A DNA stretch of 64,000 nucleotides from Collimonas pratensis (GTDB lineage Bacteria; Pseudomonadota; Gammaproteobacteria; Burkholderiales; Burkholderiaceae_D). Under the pieces are notes generated by a model. The model worked only from the letters and a program-made list of their open reading frames with translations. It had not been told where the DNA came from and made no database searches. The stretch covers positions 3,534,001 through 3,598,000 of the forward strand of contig NZ_CP013234.1 in assembly GCF_001584185.1 (NCBI RefSeq), in the 5' to 3' direction. Below are positions 1-9,094 of this stretch, piece after piece (the stretch's first letter is position 1; each line of letters begins with the position of its first letter). The position numbers and the translations under genes are program-made.

Positions 1-472
1 CTATCTTATTGCCCTCAGGGTCCATGACCCAGCCAAACTTGCCGAACTCTGATTCATCAGTTTTCTCCAAAACCGCACATCCTTCAGCACGGAGTGCGAT
101 CAAGAGTCCATGAAGATCGGACACCCGATAATTGACCATGAAGGACGCGGTGCTTGGAGCGAAGCTTTTGCCATCCTCAATGAGCCACGCGGTTTTCCCC
201 GCGACTGGATGGCCTGAACTGTCCACCCAACGAAATGCCGTGCCGCCCCACGCCTGAACGTCAATGCCAAGGTGCGTTTTGTACCAGGCCCGCAACATTG
301 CAGGATCCTTTGCCTTAAGAAAGATGCCGCCGATGCCTGTAACTCTGCTCACGGCTTTTTGCCCTGCGTGATTGTCTGAAGCGTTGCTGGAGTCCGGTGT
401 GATGGTTTGGGCGCGAGCTAGCGTCGCCAAAATGGAAAACAAAATTGCACCTGCAAATCGTGTGTAAATCAT
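1..472 (-). CDS. Exported VOC (glyoxalase/bleomycin-resistance fold) protein, 3' end outside window
   Basis: The minus-strand frame runs from ATG at 472 off the window edge, giving about 157 codons without a stop. The first ~21 residues form a signal peptide (hydrophobic stretch AGAILFSILATLARA). A VOC module follows, with the opening strand GIGGIFLKAKDP, then LRAWYKTHLGI, and near the edge GWVMDPEGNK, where these enzymes usually carry a metal or substrate residue. Most VOC proteins are cytoplasmic, so the leader is slightly unusual. The substrate cannot be told. Confidence 0.75.
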   Translation of the reverse strand, partial: MIYTRFAGAILFSILATLARAQTITPDSSNASDNHAGQKAVSRVTGIGGIFLKAKDPAMLRAWYKTHLGIDVQAWGGTAFRWVDSSGHPVAGKTAWLIEDGKSFAPSTASFMVNYRVSDLHGLLIALRAEGCAVLEKTDESEFGKFGWVMDPEGNKI

Positions 473-845
473 GTGAACTCCCCCTCCATAGAGAAAATGA
501 AACTACATGATGACGCGCAACTTTTAATTGGACAACGAAAACGCCATATCAGCGAAGCAGATTTATCCACTGGATTTTGGGCGTTCCCTGCAATCCGGCT
601 CGACTTGATGAGCTTCGCCCTAAGCCCATCGTACATCGCGAAGGCAGCTTCAGTGAGACGATTTCGTGGGCTCTAGTGCCCGCTATTGGCCGATCGAAAC
701 CACAGGTGACAGACAGCTTGCGACCTCAAGAAGCCAGTCGCACTTCTTTAAAGCGGCCGTTCTACGAAGGGAGTTATCCGCTAAAAAATGCTATGGCAAC
801 ACGCCCGTCGGCCACGAGATAAGTATTTAGTTCAACTCAGCCCTT
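473..845. other. Intergenic stretch with one dispersed-repeat copy
   Basis: No convincing gene. The open frames here are short and look like no family. The second half holds a copy of the ~60 bp dispersed repeat listed separately. Confidence 0.6.
677..765. repeat. Dispersed ~60 bp repeat, copy 1
   Basis: The core ATTGGCCGATCGAAACCACA then GGTGACAGACAGCTTGCGAC recurs at about 4011, 9803 (weak), 55192 and 63646. The outer ends (GCCCGC... and ...AAGCGGCCGTTC) are partly complementary, as in REP-like intergenic repeats common in proteobacteria. This copy is interrupted between its halves. Confidence 0.6.
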
Positions 846-1568
846 TTAATGATCTTTCGGTTCGCGCAAGAACTCGGCAATCGCCAGACGCGCGCGCGCG
901 GCAGAACTTGGTGAATACACCAAACGAGCCGTGGGATCGGTACCTGCTTCTGGATTGTCGAACGCATGATGGGTCTGACTGTAAAGCTCGAAACGAAAAT
1001 CGTTGCCAGCTTCATCCATCTCTTTGATCACTGCATTCACAACATCCATGGGCGATACCGCATCCTGAGTACCCTGCAGCAGTAAGACTGGGGCAAAGAT
1101 TCGCGTGGACATCCCGTGCGCCGCAGTCTTAAGTAGAGCTGAGCAAACGATAATTCCAGCCACTTTGGCGCCGCTGCGCCCATAGTCGAGCGCAATCATT
1201 CCGCCCGCGCTGTAGCCCAGGCAATAAACTGGCATACCTGGAGAAAGGTGTGGTTTTATCGCTTCCACGCATGCATCAAGCGCCCTCACCCCCTCGTCCC
1301 GATGATCAAGTAGCTGCTTGACCATAGGGCCAACTTGACTTGGATCGTTGGGGCTAAACCCGTCGCCGTAAAGATCGGCAATGGCAACCACGCAGCCGTG
1401 CTGCATCAGATATCGAGCGTGATCGCGAGACAATCCGCTCTGTCCTCTCCAATCAGGCAGCAGGACTACCGCGGCAGTCGGTTGCTGATCGGCCGCTCTC
1501 AAAAGCACTCCTACATGCTGCTTATCCCCGCATGTGTAAGGCAGCGATTTTTCTATGATCTGCGACAT
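846..1568 (-). CDS. Dienelactone hydrolase family protein
   Basis: A 240-residue alpha/beta hydrolase. The nucleophile elbow GYSAGG puts Ser at ~120, where classical dienelactone hydrolases have Cys. The acid is Asp169 in QGTQDAVSP and the base His201 in THHAFDNP, so a Ser-Asp-His triad is complete. LPDWRGQSGLSRDHARYL and DLYGDG are typical of the DLH subfamily. The start has a good ribosome site (AGGAGA). It is monocistronic and the substrate is unknown. The Ser nucleophile favours a general esterase over a true dienelactone hydrolase. Confidence 0.85.
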   Translation of the reverse strand: MSQIIEKSLPYTCGDKQHVGVLLRAADQQPTAAVVLLPDWRGQSGLSRDHARYLMQHGCVVAIADLYGDGFSPNDPSQVGPMVKQLLDHRDEGVRALDACVEAIKPHLSPGMPVYCLGYSAGGMIALDYGRSGAKVAGIIVCSALLKTAAHGMSTRIFAPVLLLQGTQDAVSPMDVVNAVIKEMDEAGNDFRFELYSQTHHAFDNPEAGTDPTARLVYSPSSAARARLAIAEFLREPKDH

Positions 1569-1797
1569 TGGAAACTCTCCTTTGAGTAAATGCCCGTCGA
1601 GAATCCTAGCATTACATCAGATTTCACGTTTTACCATCCCCAAATGAACGAGCGTTGACGACCGCCTTCAGCGCTGCCGCGCATACATCGACCGCCACAT
1701 CCATCGCCCAATGGGGCCGAATGCTTGGTTCTGGCAGCTTTGTGAAGGACTGCTTCTGGCCGGTAGCAGCTGTCCGCACTCAAACATTGACTGCACG

Positions 1798-2175
1798 TTA
1801 CGCCTCAGGTTCTTGGCAAACCACTTCGAGGTTGTGCCCGTCCGGACCAATGACAAAAGCTGCATAGTAGTTCGCGTGGTAGCGCGGGCGTAGACCAGGC
1901 GCACCATTGTCTTTGCCACCTGCCTCAAGAGCTGCGCGATAGAAAGCATCCACTTGCTGGCGACTCTTGGCCGTGAACGCCAAGTGAAGACACGCCGGTT
2001 TCTCTTCAGTTTGGTACAGACACAATGAAGCCTTACTCGTTGGACCAATCAGCTCGACGCCGCAGGTTTGCGGCCAGTCCGTGTCAATAGCTACGCCGAG
2101 CGGTTCGAGCGCCTTGAGGAAGAATGCTTTGCTCGCTGCATAGTCACTGACTCCGAATTTAACGTGGTCAAACAT
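1798..2175 (-). CDS. VOC family protein (glyoxalase-like)
   Basis: About 125 residues, read from the ATG of MFDHVKFGVSDY because GGAGAAATT lies just upstream; a longer frame to 2223 lacks such a site. The single VOC domain shows the start strand MFDHVKFGVSDYAASKAFF, the central LHLAFTAKSRQQVDAFY and the C-terminal FVIGPDGHNLEVV, whose Glu is a usual metal ligand. The length matches one VOC unit acting as a dimer. Function beyond the fold cannot be given. Confidence 0.85.
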   Translation of the reverse strand: MFDHVKFGVSDYAASKAFFLKALEPLGVAIDTDWPQTCGVELIGPTSKASLCLYQTEEKPACLHLAFTAKSRQQVDAFYRAALEAGGKDNGAPGLRPRYHANYYAAFVIGPDGHNLEVVCQEPEA

Positions 2176-2223
2176 AATTTCTCCAGAGGTGTGTAGGGCT
2201 AACGCAATTGAAAATCCTGTCAT

Positions 2224-2729
2224 GCAAATTCTAACCCGTCAATACCATATGCTTGAAGACGGGAGCTAGAATTTAACGTCGCATGCTGTCGCACAAAAAC
2301 TTCCAAAGCAATATCAAATAGGCGCCGTCCGTGAACGACCAGATTTGACCGATTGCACCCACCGGTTGAATCCACAGCCCAAAGCCGCCGGTCGAATTTC
2401 TCCAAATTAGACATCCGTTGCACGGAAATACGCGGATGGAAATTAGTCCGTAGAGTCGAATTTTTAGTGTACTTATACTTTCCAACTGGTTTATTCAACC
2501 AATAAATTCTCTCCGTTGAGCCCCATCCCGAGAAGAAAATCGATTTCCGCAGAATCTTCACATAGAACTTTAATTTTAATGTGTCGATCTCCAATAGCTT
2601 CGATAGCTTCAATACCATCGACTGGTACAGTTGGCGCGGCGAACTTAGAGCACAGTTGCAAACAATGCGATATCAATGGTTGTATCGCAAAATTTTCTTG
2701 CATTGTATTTTGCGCGCCAATACACTTTA
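2224..2729. other. Intergenic, no supported gene
   Basis: Several overlapping open frames exist on both strands, the longest being 86 codons at 2491-2751 minus and the upstream part of 2516-2968 plus. None has a clear ribosome site or recognisable sequence. Confidence 0.5.
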
Positions 2730-2766
2730 TTGTACCGCTTGGTAAACACAAGTACTATCGGTACAA
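2730..2766. promoter_or_regulatory. Candidate TetR operator upstream of the DUF1348 gene
   Basis: Perfect 8 bp inverted arms TTGTACCG (2730-2737) and CGGTACAA (2759-2766), 30 bp before the start of the DUF1348 gene and two genes before a TetR regulator. The long spacer is unusual for TetR. Assignment is inference from position. Confidence 0.45.
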
Positions 2767-2796
2767 AATACAACTTAACTTGCGAGGAAAATTACT

Positions 2797-3267
2797 ATGT
2801 CAAACCGTCCCCCTCTCCCTCCCTTTAATCGCGATACCGCGATCCAAAAAGTTCGTCTGGCCGAAGACGGCTGGAATACACGAAATCCCGAAAAGGTCGC
2901 GCTGGCTTATACCGAAGACAGCTGGTGGCGTAATCGCGCAGAATTTGCCCAAGGTCGCGCCGAAATAGTTGGACTTTTGAGCCGGAAGTGGACGCGCGAG
3001 CTGGAGTACCGGCTGATCAAGGAATTGTGGGCATTTGACGGCAATCGTATTGCCGTGCGCTTCGCCTATGAATATCATGACGATTCGGGGCAGTGGTATC
3101 GTGCCTATGGTAACGAGAACTGGGAATTCGCTGAGGACGGCTTAATGCGTCGGCGCCATGCTTGTATCAACGAAGCGCCGATCTCAGCGTCGGAGCGAAA
3201 ATTCCACTGGGATTTGAGCGGACCAAGACCAATCGAGCATCCAGGGCTGAGCGACTTTGGCTTCTAA
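2797..3267 (+). CDS. DUF1348 (NTF2-like) family protein
   Basis: A 156-residue cytoplasmic protein of the nuclear transport factor 2-like fold. Typical DUF1348 features are [56 protein letters not shown] near the middle, and the C-terminal HPGLSDFGF. The ribosome site GAGGAAAATT precedes the ATG. It is followed after 26 bp by a TetR-family gene on the same strand, so the two are probably co-transcribed and autoregulated. The family has no firm enzymatic role. Confidence 0.88.
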   Translation: MSNRPPLPPFNRDTAIQKVRLAEDGWNTRNPEKVALAYTEDSWWRNRAEFAQGRAEIVGLLSRKWTRELEYRLIKELWAFDGNRIAVRFAYEYHDDSGQWYRAYGNENWEFAEDGLMRRRHACINEAPISASERKFHWDLSGPRPIEHPGLSDFGF

Positions 3268-3293
3268 TTGACAGAAACGGGCAAGGAAAAAAT

Positions 3294-3848
3294 ATGGCGA
3301 GAATGGTGGCGGAACGCGCTGACGTGATACCAATGCTGGCGGAGGTGTTCCGCACCTACGGTTTTGAAGGGGCCAGTTTGTCTCGGATTACCGAGGGAAC
3401 GAAACTTGGCAAAGGTAGTATCTATCATTTTTTCCCTGGTGGAAAAGAGGAAATGGCTGAGGCAGTGCTAAGCGAAATCGACACGTGGTTCAGTATTCAT
3501 GTGTTCGTTCCATTACGCGATAGTGCGGATGCATCCAGCGGCATTGACAATATGTTCCGGGAGGTGAACCGCTATTTTTCGTCCGGCCGCAAGATATGCA
3601 TAGTAGGCGTATTCGCGTTGGGCAACGAGCGAGACCGATTCGCCAAGAAGGTGAGCAATTATTTCGCCGAATGGGTTGCGGCGCTGGAAGATGCTCTGCG
3701 GCGCAACGGTAAAGACATTGCCTCTGCAAAAACCTTGGCTGAGGAAGTTGTGGGCGGCATCCAAGGTGCTTTAGTGTTGTCGCGAGCGCTTGACCGCCCC
3801 GCCTTATTTAGGAGTGCCCTGCAGCGTTTGAAGCAGCGATTGATGTAG
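3294..3848 (+). CDS. TetR/AcrR family transcriptional regulator
   Basis: Start taken at MARMVAERADVIPMLAEVF (AAGGAAAA upstream), giving 184 residues; a longer frame from 3162 overlaps the preceding gene and is unlikely. The helix-turn-helix covers ~10-55 (FRTYGFEGASLSRITEG, then GSIYHFFPGGKEEMAEAVL). The C-terminal ligand domain resembles the LmrA/YxaF group (SNYFAEWVAALEDALRRNG, EEVVGGIQGALVLSRAL). It likely represses itself and the DUF1348 gene in front. Ligand unknown. Confidence 0.88.
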   Translation: MARMVAERADVIPMLAEVFRTYGFEGASLSRITEGTKLGKGSIYHFFPGGKEEMAEAVLSEIDTWFSIHVFVPLRDSADASSGIDNMFREVNRYFSSGRKICIVGVFALGNERDRFAKKVSNYFAEWVAALEDALRRNGKDIASAKTLAEEVVGGIQGALVLSRALDRPALFRSALQRLKQRLM

Positions 3849-3911
3849 AGTAAGCAACCGCCCTACTCCCCCGCAAAATAGCAACATAGCTCGGTTGAGT
3901 AGGGGCGGATT

Positions 3912-4006
3912 GGAGTAAATGACGTGGCGCTTCTTGGAATTATTCGACGCCGGCACATTCGCGACCAGGTTCCATTGAGAGAGATTGCCAGACGCTTAGG
4001 TAGGCC
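3912..4006 (+). pseudogene. IS21-type istA, N-terminal fragment
   Basis: In one frame the DNA reads DVALLGIIRRRHIRDQVPL then REIARRLG, nearly identical to the start of the istA fragment near 20280 (DVALLGIIRRWHLRDQVSL). It stops after about 30 codons, where the dispersed repeat begins. A remnant of a second IS21-family insertion. Confidence 0.7.
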
Positions 4007-4010
4007 AACA

Positions 4011-4070
4011 ACTATTGGTCGATTGCAGCCATAGGTGACAGATAGCTTGCGTCCACAAGCGGACGTTTTG
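4011..4070. repeat. Dispersed ~60 bp repeat, copy 2
   Basis: The cleanest copy. It reads ATTGGTCGATTGCAGCCATA, then GGTGACAGATAGCTTGCGTC and CACAAGCGGACGTT. It follows an IS21 fragment and lies before the end of the MocR gene. Confidence 0.65.
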
Positions 4071-4207
4071 CTGCACGGCTAACGTAGCTTTCATTCAGCC
4101 TGTTCACTTTCGCGCGTGATCTCACGATAAATAAACACTGAGGCAGCAAACCAATGTGCGACCGCATTGAGAGAGCTCCCGGATGAAGCACAGTGTTTCC
4201 TGGACAG

Positions 4208-5608
4208 TTAAACCACAGCAGCGCTGAACGACTCGGGCCGCCGCGCAAGCAGATGAGACAGCCGTTGAAGACCCGCCTGTAAGCGTCCACGGTCCTTGAT
4301 GCACCCCAAAGAGATCCGAATTGCATTCACTGATCCGCTGCCAGTTGCGAAGGCCTCCGCCGGCGTGACCGCGATGCCCTCGCTGCCGGCTGCACGCGCA
4401 AGCTGTGAGGAGTTCCAATACCCCGGTAACTCGAGCCATACATGCAGGCCGTCACCAAAGCCGCTGTACCGCCCCGCCAGAATATCCCGAGCCATCCAGT
4501 GGCGCAGGCGCGCCTCGTTGCGTACGCCTTCCATCAATCTGTCAGCCGAACCGTCGAGTATCCACTGAGTGGCCAGTGCAGCCGTCAGAGGAGCGACCAT
4601 CAGCGCAAATGATCTTAGCGCGACCAGGAAACGTTCGCGTTCGTGCGGGGCGCGTATTAGCACGAAGGCGACACGCAAGCCGGGCGTCAGGCATTTCGAC
4701 AGGGTTGAGATATAGTACACCTGTTCCGGGGCAAACGTGGCAATAGGTGGTGGCGGGGCATCGGCAAGGAGCCAGTAGGGATCGTCCTCGACGATGCGTA
4801 CATTGCAGCGCTTCGCGATGCTGGCGAGCTCCTTGCGTCGGCGTTCCGGAATGGTGACGGCGGTCGGGTTCTGTAATGTCGGATTGAGGTAAACCAGCCC
4901 AGGCTTGTGCTGGCGGCACGCTTCATCAAGCATCTCAGGCACCATCCCGTGCTTGTCCGCTTTCACCGCAATGACGTGCCGGCCGAATTGGGTCGCTGCG
5001 GCACGCAAGCCGGGATAACTCATTGGTTCTGCCAGGATGACATCGCCAGGCTCCGTCAGCGCAAGGATCAATGCGGCGATCGCCGCTTGCGCACCCGGAC
5101 AGACAACAACCTGTCGAGAATCCAGATGTCCAAACATCGGTGCTAGCCATTTGGCTCCAGCCTTACGGTCGGAGTCGCTTCCCCCGGCCAAGTGGTAAGT
5201 CATCAGCAATTCATTATCTGCCCTCATCAGTACTTGAGACAAACCTTGTTTCAACATGTCGTCGAAGTCCACGCCATCCGGAGGTGGCGGGATATTCATG
5301 CTGAGGTCGAGGATAGCGTTCAATTCGACTTTCGGCGCCGCGACATAAGTGCCTCGAGCGCCGCGGCCCTCCAGCAAGTTGCGGCGTCTGGCTTCGTCGT
5401 ATGCGCGCGTGATCGTCGTCAGGTCGACGTCCAGCTGTGCTGCCAACAGGCGCTGCGGAGGTAGACGGTCACCCGGTTTCAGCGATCCTTCTACCACTGC
5501 CGCCTGCATCGCATCCGCAATCTGCAAAAAACGTGGCCCGCCATGCACGGCCAATCGTGGCAACCAGATTGGCAAATTTTCATCTTGTACGTTTTTCAAC
5601 TGGGACAT
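4208..5608 (-). CDS. MocR/PdxR-type regulator (GntR HTH fused to PLP-dependent aminotransferase)
   Basis: A 466-residue fusion. Residues ~25-90 are a GntR winged helix (LQIADAMQAAVVEGSLKPG, LPPQRLLAAQLDVDLTTITR, GRGARGTYV). Residues ~110-460 are a fold-type I aminotransferase: VCPGAQAAIAALI, LNPTLQNPTAVTIPE, VEDDPYWLL, and YISTLSKCLTPGLRVAF with the Schiff-base Lys in STLSK. Members of this family sense PLP or amino compounds and usually control a neighbouring gene. The only upstream neighbour is a small membrane gene read the other way. Full length for the family. Confidence 0.9.
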   Translation of the reverse strand: MSQLKNVQDENLPIWLPRLAVHGGPRFLQIADAMQAAVVEGSLKPGDRLPPQRLLAAQLDVDLTTITRAYDEARRRNLLEGRGARGTYVAAPKVELNAILDLSMNIPPPPDGVDFDDMLKQGLSQVLMRADNELLMTYHLAGGSDSDRKAGAKWLAPMFGHLDSRQVVVCPGAQAAIAALILALTEPGDVILAEPMSYPGLRAAATQFGRHVIAVKADKHGMVPEMLDEACRQHKPGLVYLNPTLQNPTAVTIPERRRKELASIAKRCNVRIVEDDPYWLLADAPPPPIATFAPEQVYYISTLSKCLTPGLRVAFVLIRAPHERERFLVALRSFALMVAPLTAALATQWILDGSADRLMEGVRNEARLRHWMARDILAGRYSGFGDGLHVWLELPGYWNSSQLARAAGSEGIAVTPAEAFATGSGSVNAIRISLGCIKDRGRLQAGLQRLSHLLARRPESFSAAVV

Positions 5609-5888
5609 TTTGTCTCGATGTATGGAAATTGCTTTTAAGTAGTATGTCTCAGGACGTGCAGCAACACCATCTGTGCAAGGCAGTCGTTGACGTATTCTCC
5701 TCTCTCATCTGGATTCGGCAAATCGCTCCGCTTGACGCCATTCTTATTTCATAGATAGATGTAATGAAAGATTCAAGCAGGATGCCTAAGTGGATGGTTT
5801 GAACAACAAATGAAGCTGCTGAAGCAGCGTTTTAAGGTAGTGCTCCTCACGATAAATAGTGTCACGTAATAGCTTGGAAATACTCAAA

Positions 5889-6122
5889 ATGATGGATTGG
5901 ATCCCTATAGTCTTAGTTACGTTCAAAGTTCTCGTGCTCGGCACAGGCATGTACTTTGCCGTCAAGTGGCATTACGATCAAGGGAGGAAGGAGAGGGAGA
6001 AGCGCGCGGTGCTACGCGCGGGCGGCAAGGTGGCCGTGGTCTTCGTGCTATCGCTCTTGGGTCTGGTGCTCGTCACCTTCGTCCTTGCCAGGATGCTCGG
6101 TTTGGACTTGACCTTCCCATGA
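5889..6122 (+). CDS. Small membrane protein, two TM segments
   Basis: About 77 residues from MMDWIP. TM1 is IPIVLVTFKVLVLGTGMYF, followed by a basic stretch (KWHYDQGRKEREKRAVLR). TM2 is VAVVFVLSLLGLVLVTFVL. A GTG start at 5859 would add 10 residues; neither start has a strong ribosome site. I do not recognise the family. It is read divergently from the MocR regulator. Confidence 0.6.
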   Translation: MMDWIPIVLVTFKVLVLGTGMYFAVKWHYDQGRKEREKRAVLRAGGKVAVVFVLSLLGLVLVTFVLARMLGLDLTFP

Positions 6123-6125
6123 TGG

Positions 6126-6393
6126 CAAAAAATAGTCGGCCGATATCCAGTGATGCGGCAGCAATTCCCCGATGCGGCTATTGAGCAGCGTCGGCAATTC
6201 GCTGATGGTCTCGAGTGCATTGACACAATCCAACAAGGTGGACTTCCCGAACCCCGAAGGGCCAACCAAGAACACGATCTCGCCAATGTCGATGCGAAGG
6301 TCGGTGCTCTTCGCGTTCGAAGCCGATCACGCTGCCGAACGCCGCGGCCATCGACAGGCGCAACACCATTTCGAGTTCACTGGTGTTTGACAT
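6126..6393 (-). pseudogene. Mosaic of gene fragments (MgtC start, ABC ATPase Walker A, IS66 end)
   Basis: From 6393 the minus strand starts like an MgtC protein (MSNTSELEMVLRLSMAAAFG then SVIGFERE). It passes after a frame change into DIGEIVFLVGPSGFGKSTLL, a Walker A of the nitrate/taurine-type ABC ATPases, and then into LLNSRIGELLPHHW, which resembles the C-terminus of IS66 TnpC. Three unrelated scraps are joined within ~270 bp. None is functional. Confidence 0.55.
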
Positions 6394-6442
6394 CGCTCGG
6401 TGATCGCCCGCGACGCGTTCGCATCGCGTGGGAGATTTTTGA

Positions 6443-8149
6443 CTAAATCAACGCTGGCACCGGATAGCGCCGCCATTCCGGCTCGGCATGGCGCCGGCCG
6501 TGGGTGAACAGAAACCAGAGCACCGCTTGCGGATCGGACAGTTGCGCCGGATGCGCGGCCTTCCATTCGTCGAACGCCTGCCGCAACGCCGGCTCGTCGG
6601 CCAGCATCTGCAAGGCCGTGTCCTCGAAGACATAGGCTGAGATGGAGGCCTGCTTCCTCTCCAGCACGCTGTTGAAGAACCCCCAGCGGAAGAAGCTGTC
6701 GTGCGCTTCGGGCTCCAGGGTCTCGACCGCGTAGCGGGCCTGGGGCTGGTCGAGAGGCACCAGCACGTCACCCGCGCGCGCCTGGATGGCCTCGGTGTGC
6801 GTGCTCAGCAGCACCCGGTCATGGAACATGTGGCCCTCGTAGGCGGTCGCGCGCGTGCCGACCTCCAGCACCCGGTACACCCGGGCCGCATCGAACAGTC
6901 GGTCGGCGTCCAGGCGCTGCAGCACGACGCCGTTCCACTCCAGCCGCTCGATCACCTCGCGCCAGGCCTGGGGTACCAGGTAGGCTTTCGGCGCCGTCAC
7001 CACCAGTTCCTCGACACAACGGTCGAAGTGGACGATGTCCTTCTCCCACGGCTGGCTGCGGTCGTAGGCGAGCCGCTGATAGTCGCCCAGCCGGCTCGGC
7101 GTACGCACCGCCGCGTAGCCCTTGAAGCGAAGGCGCGCTGGACGCTCGTGGTCGTTGCGCCAGCGCAGCGGCCACTGTGTGCGGCGTGCGGCGCCGGCCC
7201 GCGAATCGCGCCGCAGTTGCTGAATGCGCCCCGCTTGCGCCACGCTGAAGTCCAGCACCACCTCGACCAGCGTGCGCATCGCGGCCACGCGGTCGGCGAA
7301 GGGCTTGAGCATGTGGGTCTCGGGCATGAAGCCGATGGTGTGGTGCAGCGCGGCGTAGCCCGTGGAGAAGCGCGGCAGATCGAGAAAATCTTCGATGCCG
7401 TCGTCCGGCGTCTCGGCCAGCAGGTTGACGTAGGGACAAGTCGGCCAGCCGCGCCTCTGCATGTCGCCGTAGATGGCGGGCAGCATGCGCTCGCGCAGGA
7501 AGTCGCCCAGGCCACCGCCCAGCTTGTCGGGCTGGGTCGGGATCAGGGTCATGGTGTAGGCGTAGTCGGCGCCGTTGGAGGTGTGGGTGTCGACCATCAC
7601 ATCCGGGTCCCAGGCGTTGAAGAAGCGGTTGAACACCTGGGAGGCCAGGCTGTCGCACTTGATGAAGTCGCGGTTCAGGTCGAGGTGCCGGCCGTTGCCC
7701 CGAAAGCCGAACGCCTCGGGGCCGAGCTGGTTCGCCCGTGAGCTGGATTGGCGGTTCACGCAGCCGTCGACGTTGTAGACCGGGATGAAAAGGAACACCG
7801 TATCGCCGAGCGCCGCCAGCCGCTCGGGCTCAAGGCAGAGGTCGCGCACCAGCGCCATGCAGGCATCGATGCCTTCGGGCTCGCCGGGATGGATACCGTT
7901 GTTGTTGAAAAACACAGGGCGACCCTGCGCGCGCAAGGTGTCGCGGTCGAACACGCCGTCTGCCGTGACCAGGCCGGCGTGCATCGGCAGGCCAGTGTCG
8001 GACGTGCCGATCCGCCACCATCGCAGCACACCCGGGAATCGCTCGGCCAGCCGCTCGTAGAAGGCGATGCATTCGGCCCAGGTGGAGGTCTGGTTGCCAT
8101 TGCCGAGTTCGAAGGGCGTGGGATAGGCAAGGCTGATCGGGGGCGTCAT
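6443..8149 (-). CDS. M14 family zinc carboxypeptidase-like protein
   Basis: A 568-residue metallopeptidase. Zinc ligands are His87 and Glu90 in NNNGIHPGEPEG, with the third His189 in DVMVDTHTSNG. RHLDLNRDFIK (~155) supplies the Asn-Arg that binds the substrate carboxylate. No signal peptide is seen, so it is probably cytoplasmic. The C-terminal ~230 residues show no clear domain. The gene is visibly more GC-rich than its surroundings and is bordered on both sides by gene scraps, which suggests acquisition. It may cleave C-terminal residues from peptides or related amides. Confidence 0.85.
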   Translation of the reverse strand: MTPPISLAYPTPFELGNGNQTSTWAECIAFYERLAERFPGVLRWWRIGTSDTGLPMHAGLVTADGVFDRDTLRAQGRPVFFNNNGIHPGEPEGIDACMALVRDLCLEPERLAALGDTVFLFIPVYNVDGCVNRQSSSRANQLGPEAFGFRGNGRHLDLNRDFIKCDSLASQVFNRFFNAWDPDVMVDTHTSNGADYAYTMTLIPTQPDKLGGGLGDFLRERMLPAIYGDMQRRGWPTCPYVNLLAETPDDGIEDFLDLPRFSTGYAALHHTIGFMPETHMLKPFADRVAAMRTLVEVVLDFSVAQAGRIQQLRRDSRAGAARRTQWPLRWRNDHERPARLRFKGYAAVRTPSRLGDYQRLAYDRSQPWEKDIVHFDRCVEELVVTAPKAYLVPQAWREVIERLEWNGVVLQRLDADRLFDAARVYRVLEVGTRATAYEGHMFHDRVLLSTHTEAIQARAGDVLVPLDQPQARYAVETLEPEAHDSFFRWGFFNSVLERKQASISAYVFEDTALQMLADEPALRQAFDEWKAAHPAQLSDPQAVLWFLFTHGRRHAEPEWRRYPVPALI

Positions 8150-8295
8150 GCGTGATTCCTTTTTTTAATGGTGTCGAGAAATACGCCAATTGACGGTCCG
8201 CATCTACAGTGCAGGATATGGAGCAAAGGTAGCGCATCGGAAAGCCGTCGGTTCCAGCCATCACAAATAATCCAGTTTTAGTATGTGGCCGTTCG

Positions 8296-8415
8296 CTAAA
8301 CTCGAAGCAATTCGTCAAGCTGAGCATCGGTAAATCCTCGACCTGGATTTGCAAGATCCCAGTATTGCGCATTACGAATGACATTCGCAACCAGGCTGGG
8401 CGTATGAATCGGATA
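8296..8415 (-). pseudogene. Unidentified coding remnant, C-terminal end
   Basis: The minus strand reads YPIHTPSLVANVIRNAQYW then DLANPGRGFTDAQLDELL, followed by a stop. Composition and codon use look like real protein, but nothing continues upstream. Family not recognised. Confidence 0.35.
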
Positions 8416-8442
8416 ACATCATAAAATTGTTATGCGGTCAAT

Positions 8443-8577
8443 TTACTTGGCCTTTAGTACGTCATGATTGACTACGTCGGTCGGCGTACCGGCGGTATAG
8501 GCGACGATCTGGTCGAAAATATCGGTGAACTGGATTTCATATTCGTCGAGGGTTCCCACCCGGAATATGCCTTGATG
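8443..8577 (-). pseudogene. D-2-hydroxyacid dehydrogenase-like C-terminal fragment
   Basis: Minus-strand reading ...FTDIFDQIVAYTAGTPTDVV then NHDVLKAK and a stop. It resembles the last ~40 residues of D-isomer 2-hydroxyacid dehydrogenases (QIVAYxxGxPxNVVNPEVL). The catalytic and NAD-binding parts are absent. Confidence 0.4.
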
Positions 8578-8662
8578 CTATGTGCACTCTGAAAAGGGCG
8601 CACAATACCCCTATCGCTTGATCCATTCGTATGCAATCGGTCGATCAAAGCAGGAGGACGTC

Positions 8663-9094
8663 ATGTACAAGAAAATTTTGGTTGCCTATAACGGCGCACC
8701 AGAGAGTCTATCCGCGCTGCATGAATGTATTCGTATCAACCCGCCATCTTCGACAGAACTTCATTTGCTGGCGGTAGTTCAGCTTTCGCCGTATGGCATG
8801 GCTGGCGGCTATGCGCCTGAGATTGCATTCACTACTAAGCGGCAGATGATGGAGCAGGAGTTGGAGTGTGGCCGGGCTCTGATGGCGTCTGCAGGACTCG
8901 ATGTGACGCCTCATCTGCAGATGGGTGAACCAGTCGAGGTCATCGGTGCGCTGGCTGATGCTTTGGGCATCGATCTCATTATTGTCGGCCATCCGCGCCA
9001 TAAGGCGCTGGCCACACGTTGGTGGCGTGGTTCGATGAATGCGTTGCTGATCGAGAGGGTTAAATCCAGCATTCTCGTCGCAGTGCGTTGCTGA
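8663..9094 (+). CDS. Universal stress protein (UspA family)
   Basis: A 143-residue single USP domain, started at MYKKILVAYNGAPESLSAL because of the strong AGGAGG 6 bp upstream. The ATP-binding signature is at the C-terminus (IIVGHPRHKALATRWWRG then SMNALLI), a variant of G-2x-G-9x-G-S. It acts in the cytoplasm, probably in stress or energy-limited conditions. It is monocistronic and lies tail to tail with the 134-residue paralogue downstream. Confidence 0.9.
   Translation: MYKKILVAYNGAPESLSALHECIRINPPSSTELHLLAVVQLSPYGMAGGYAPEIAFTTKRQMMEQELECGRALMASAGLDVTPHLQMGEPVEVIGALADALGIDLIIVGHPRHKALATRWWRGSMNALLIERVKSSILVAVRC

Noticed and set aside
1730..1792. A further copy of the dispersed repeat near the first VOC gene
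   Set aside because: Resemblance is limited to a few short blocks and is not better than chance by eye.
2491..2751. 86-codon minus-strand frame
   Set aside because: No ribosome site, no family resemblance, and overlaps the palindrome in front of the DUF1348 gene.
6701..7741. 346-codon plus-strand frame
   Set aside because: Shadow of the GC-rich M14 peptidase gene on the other strand, which has intact catalytic motifs.
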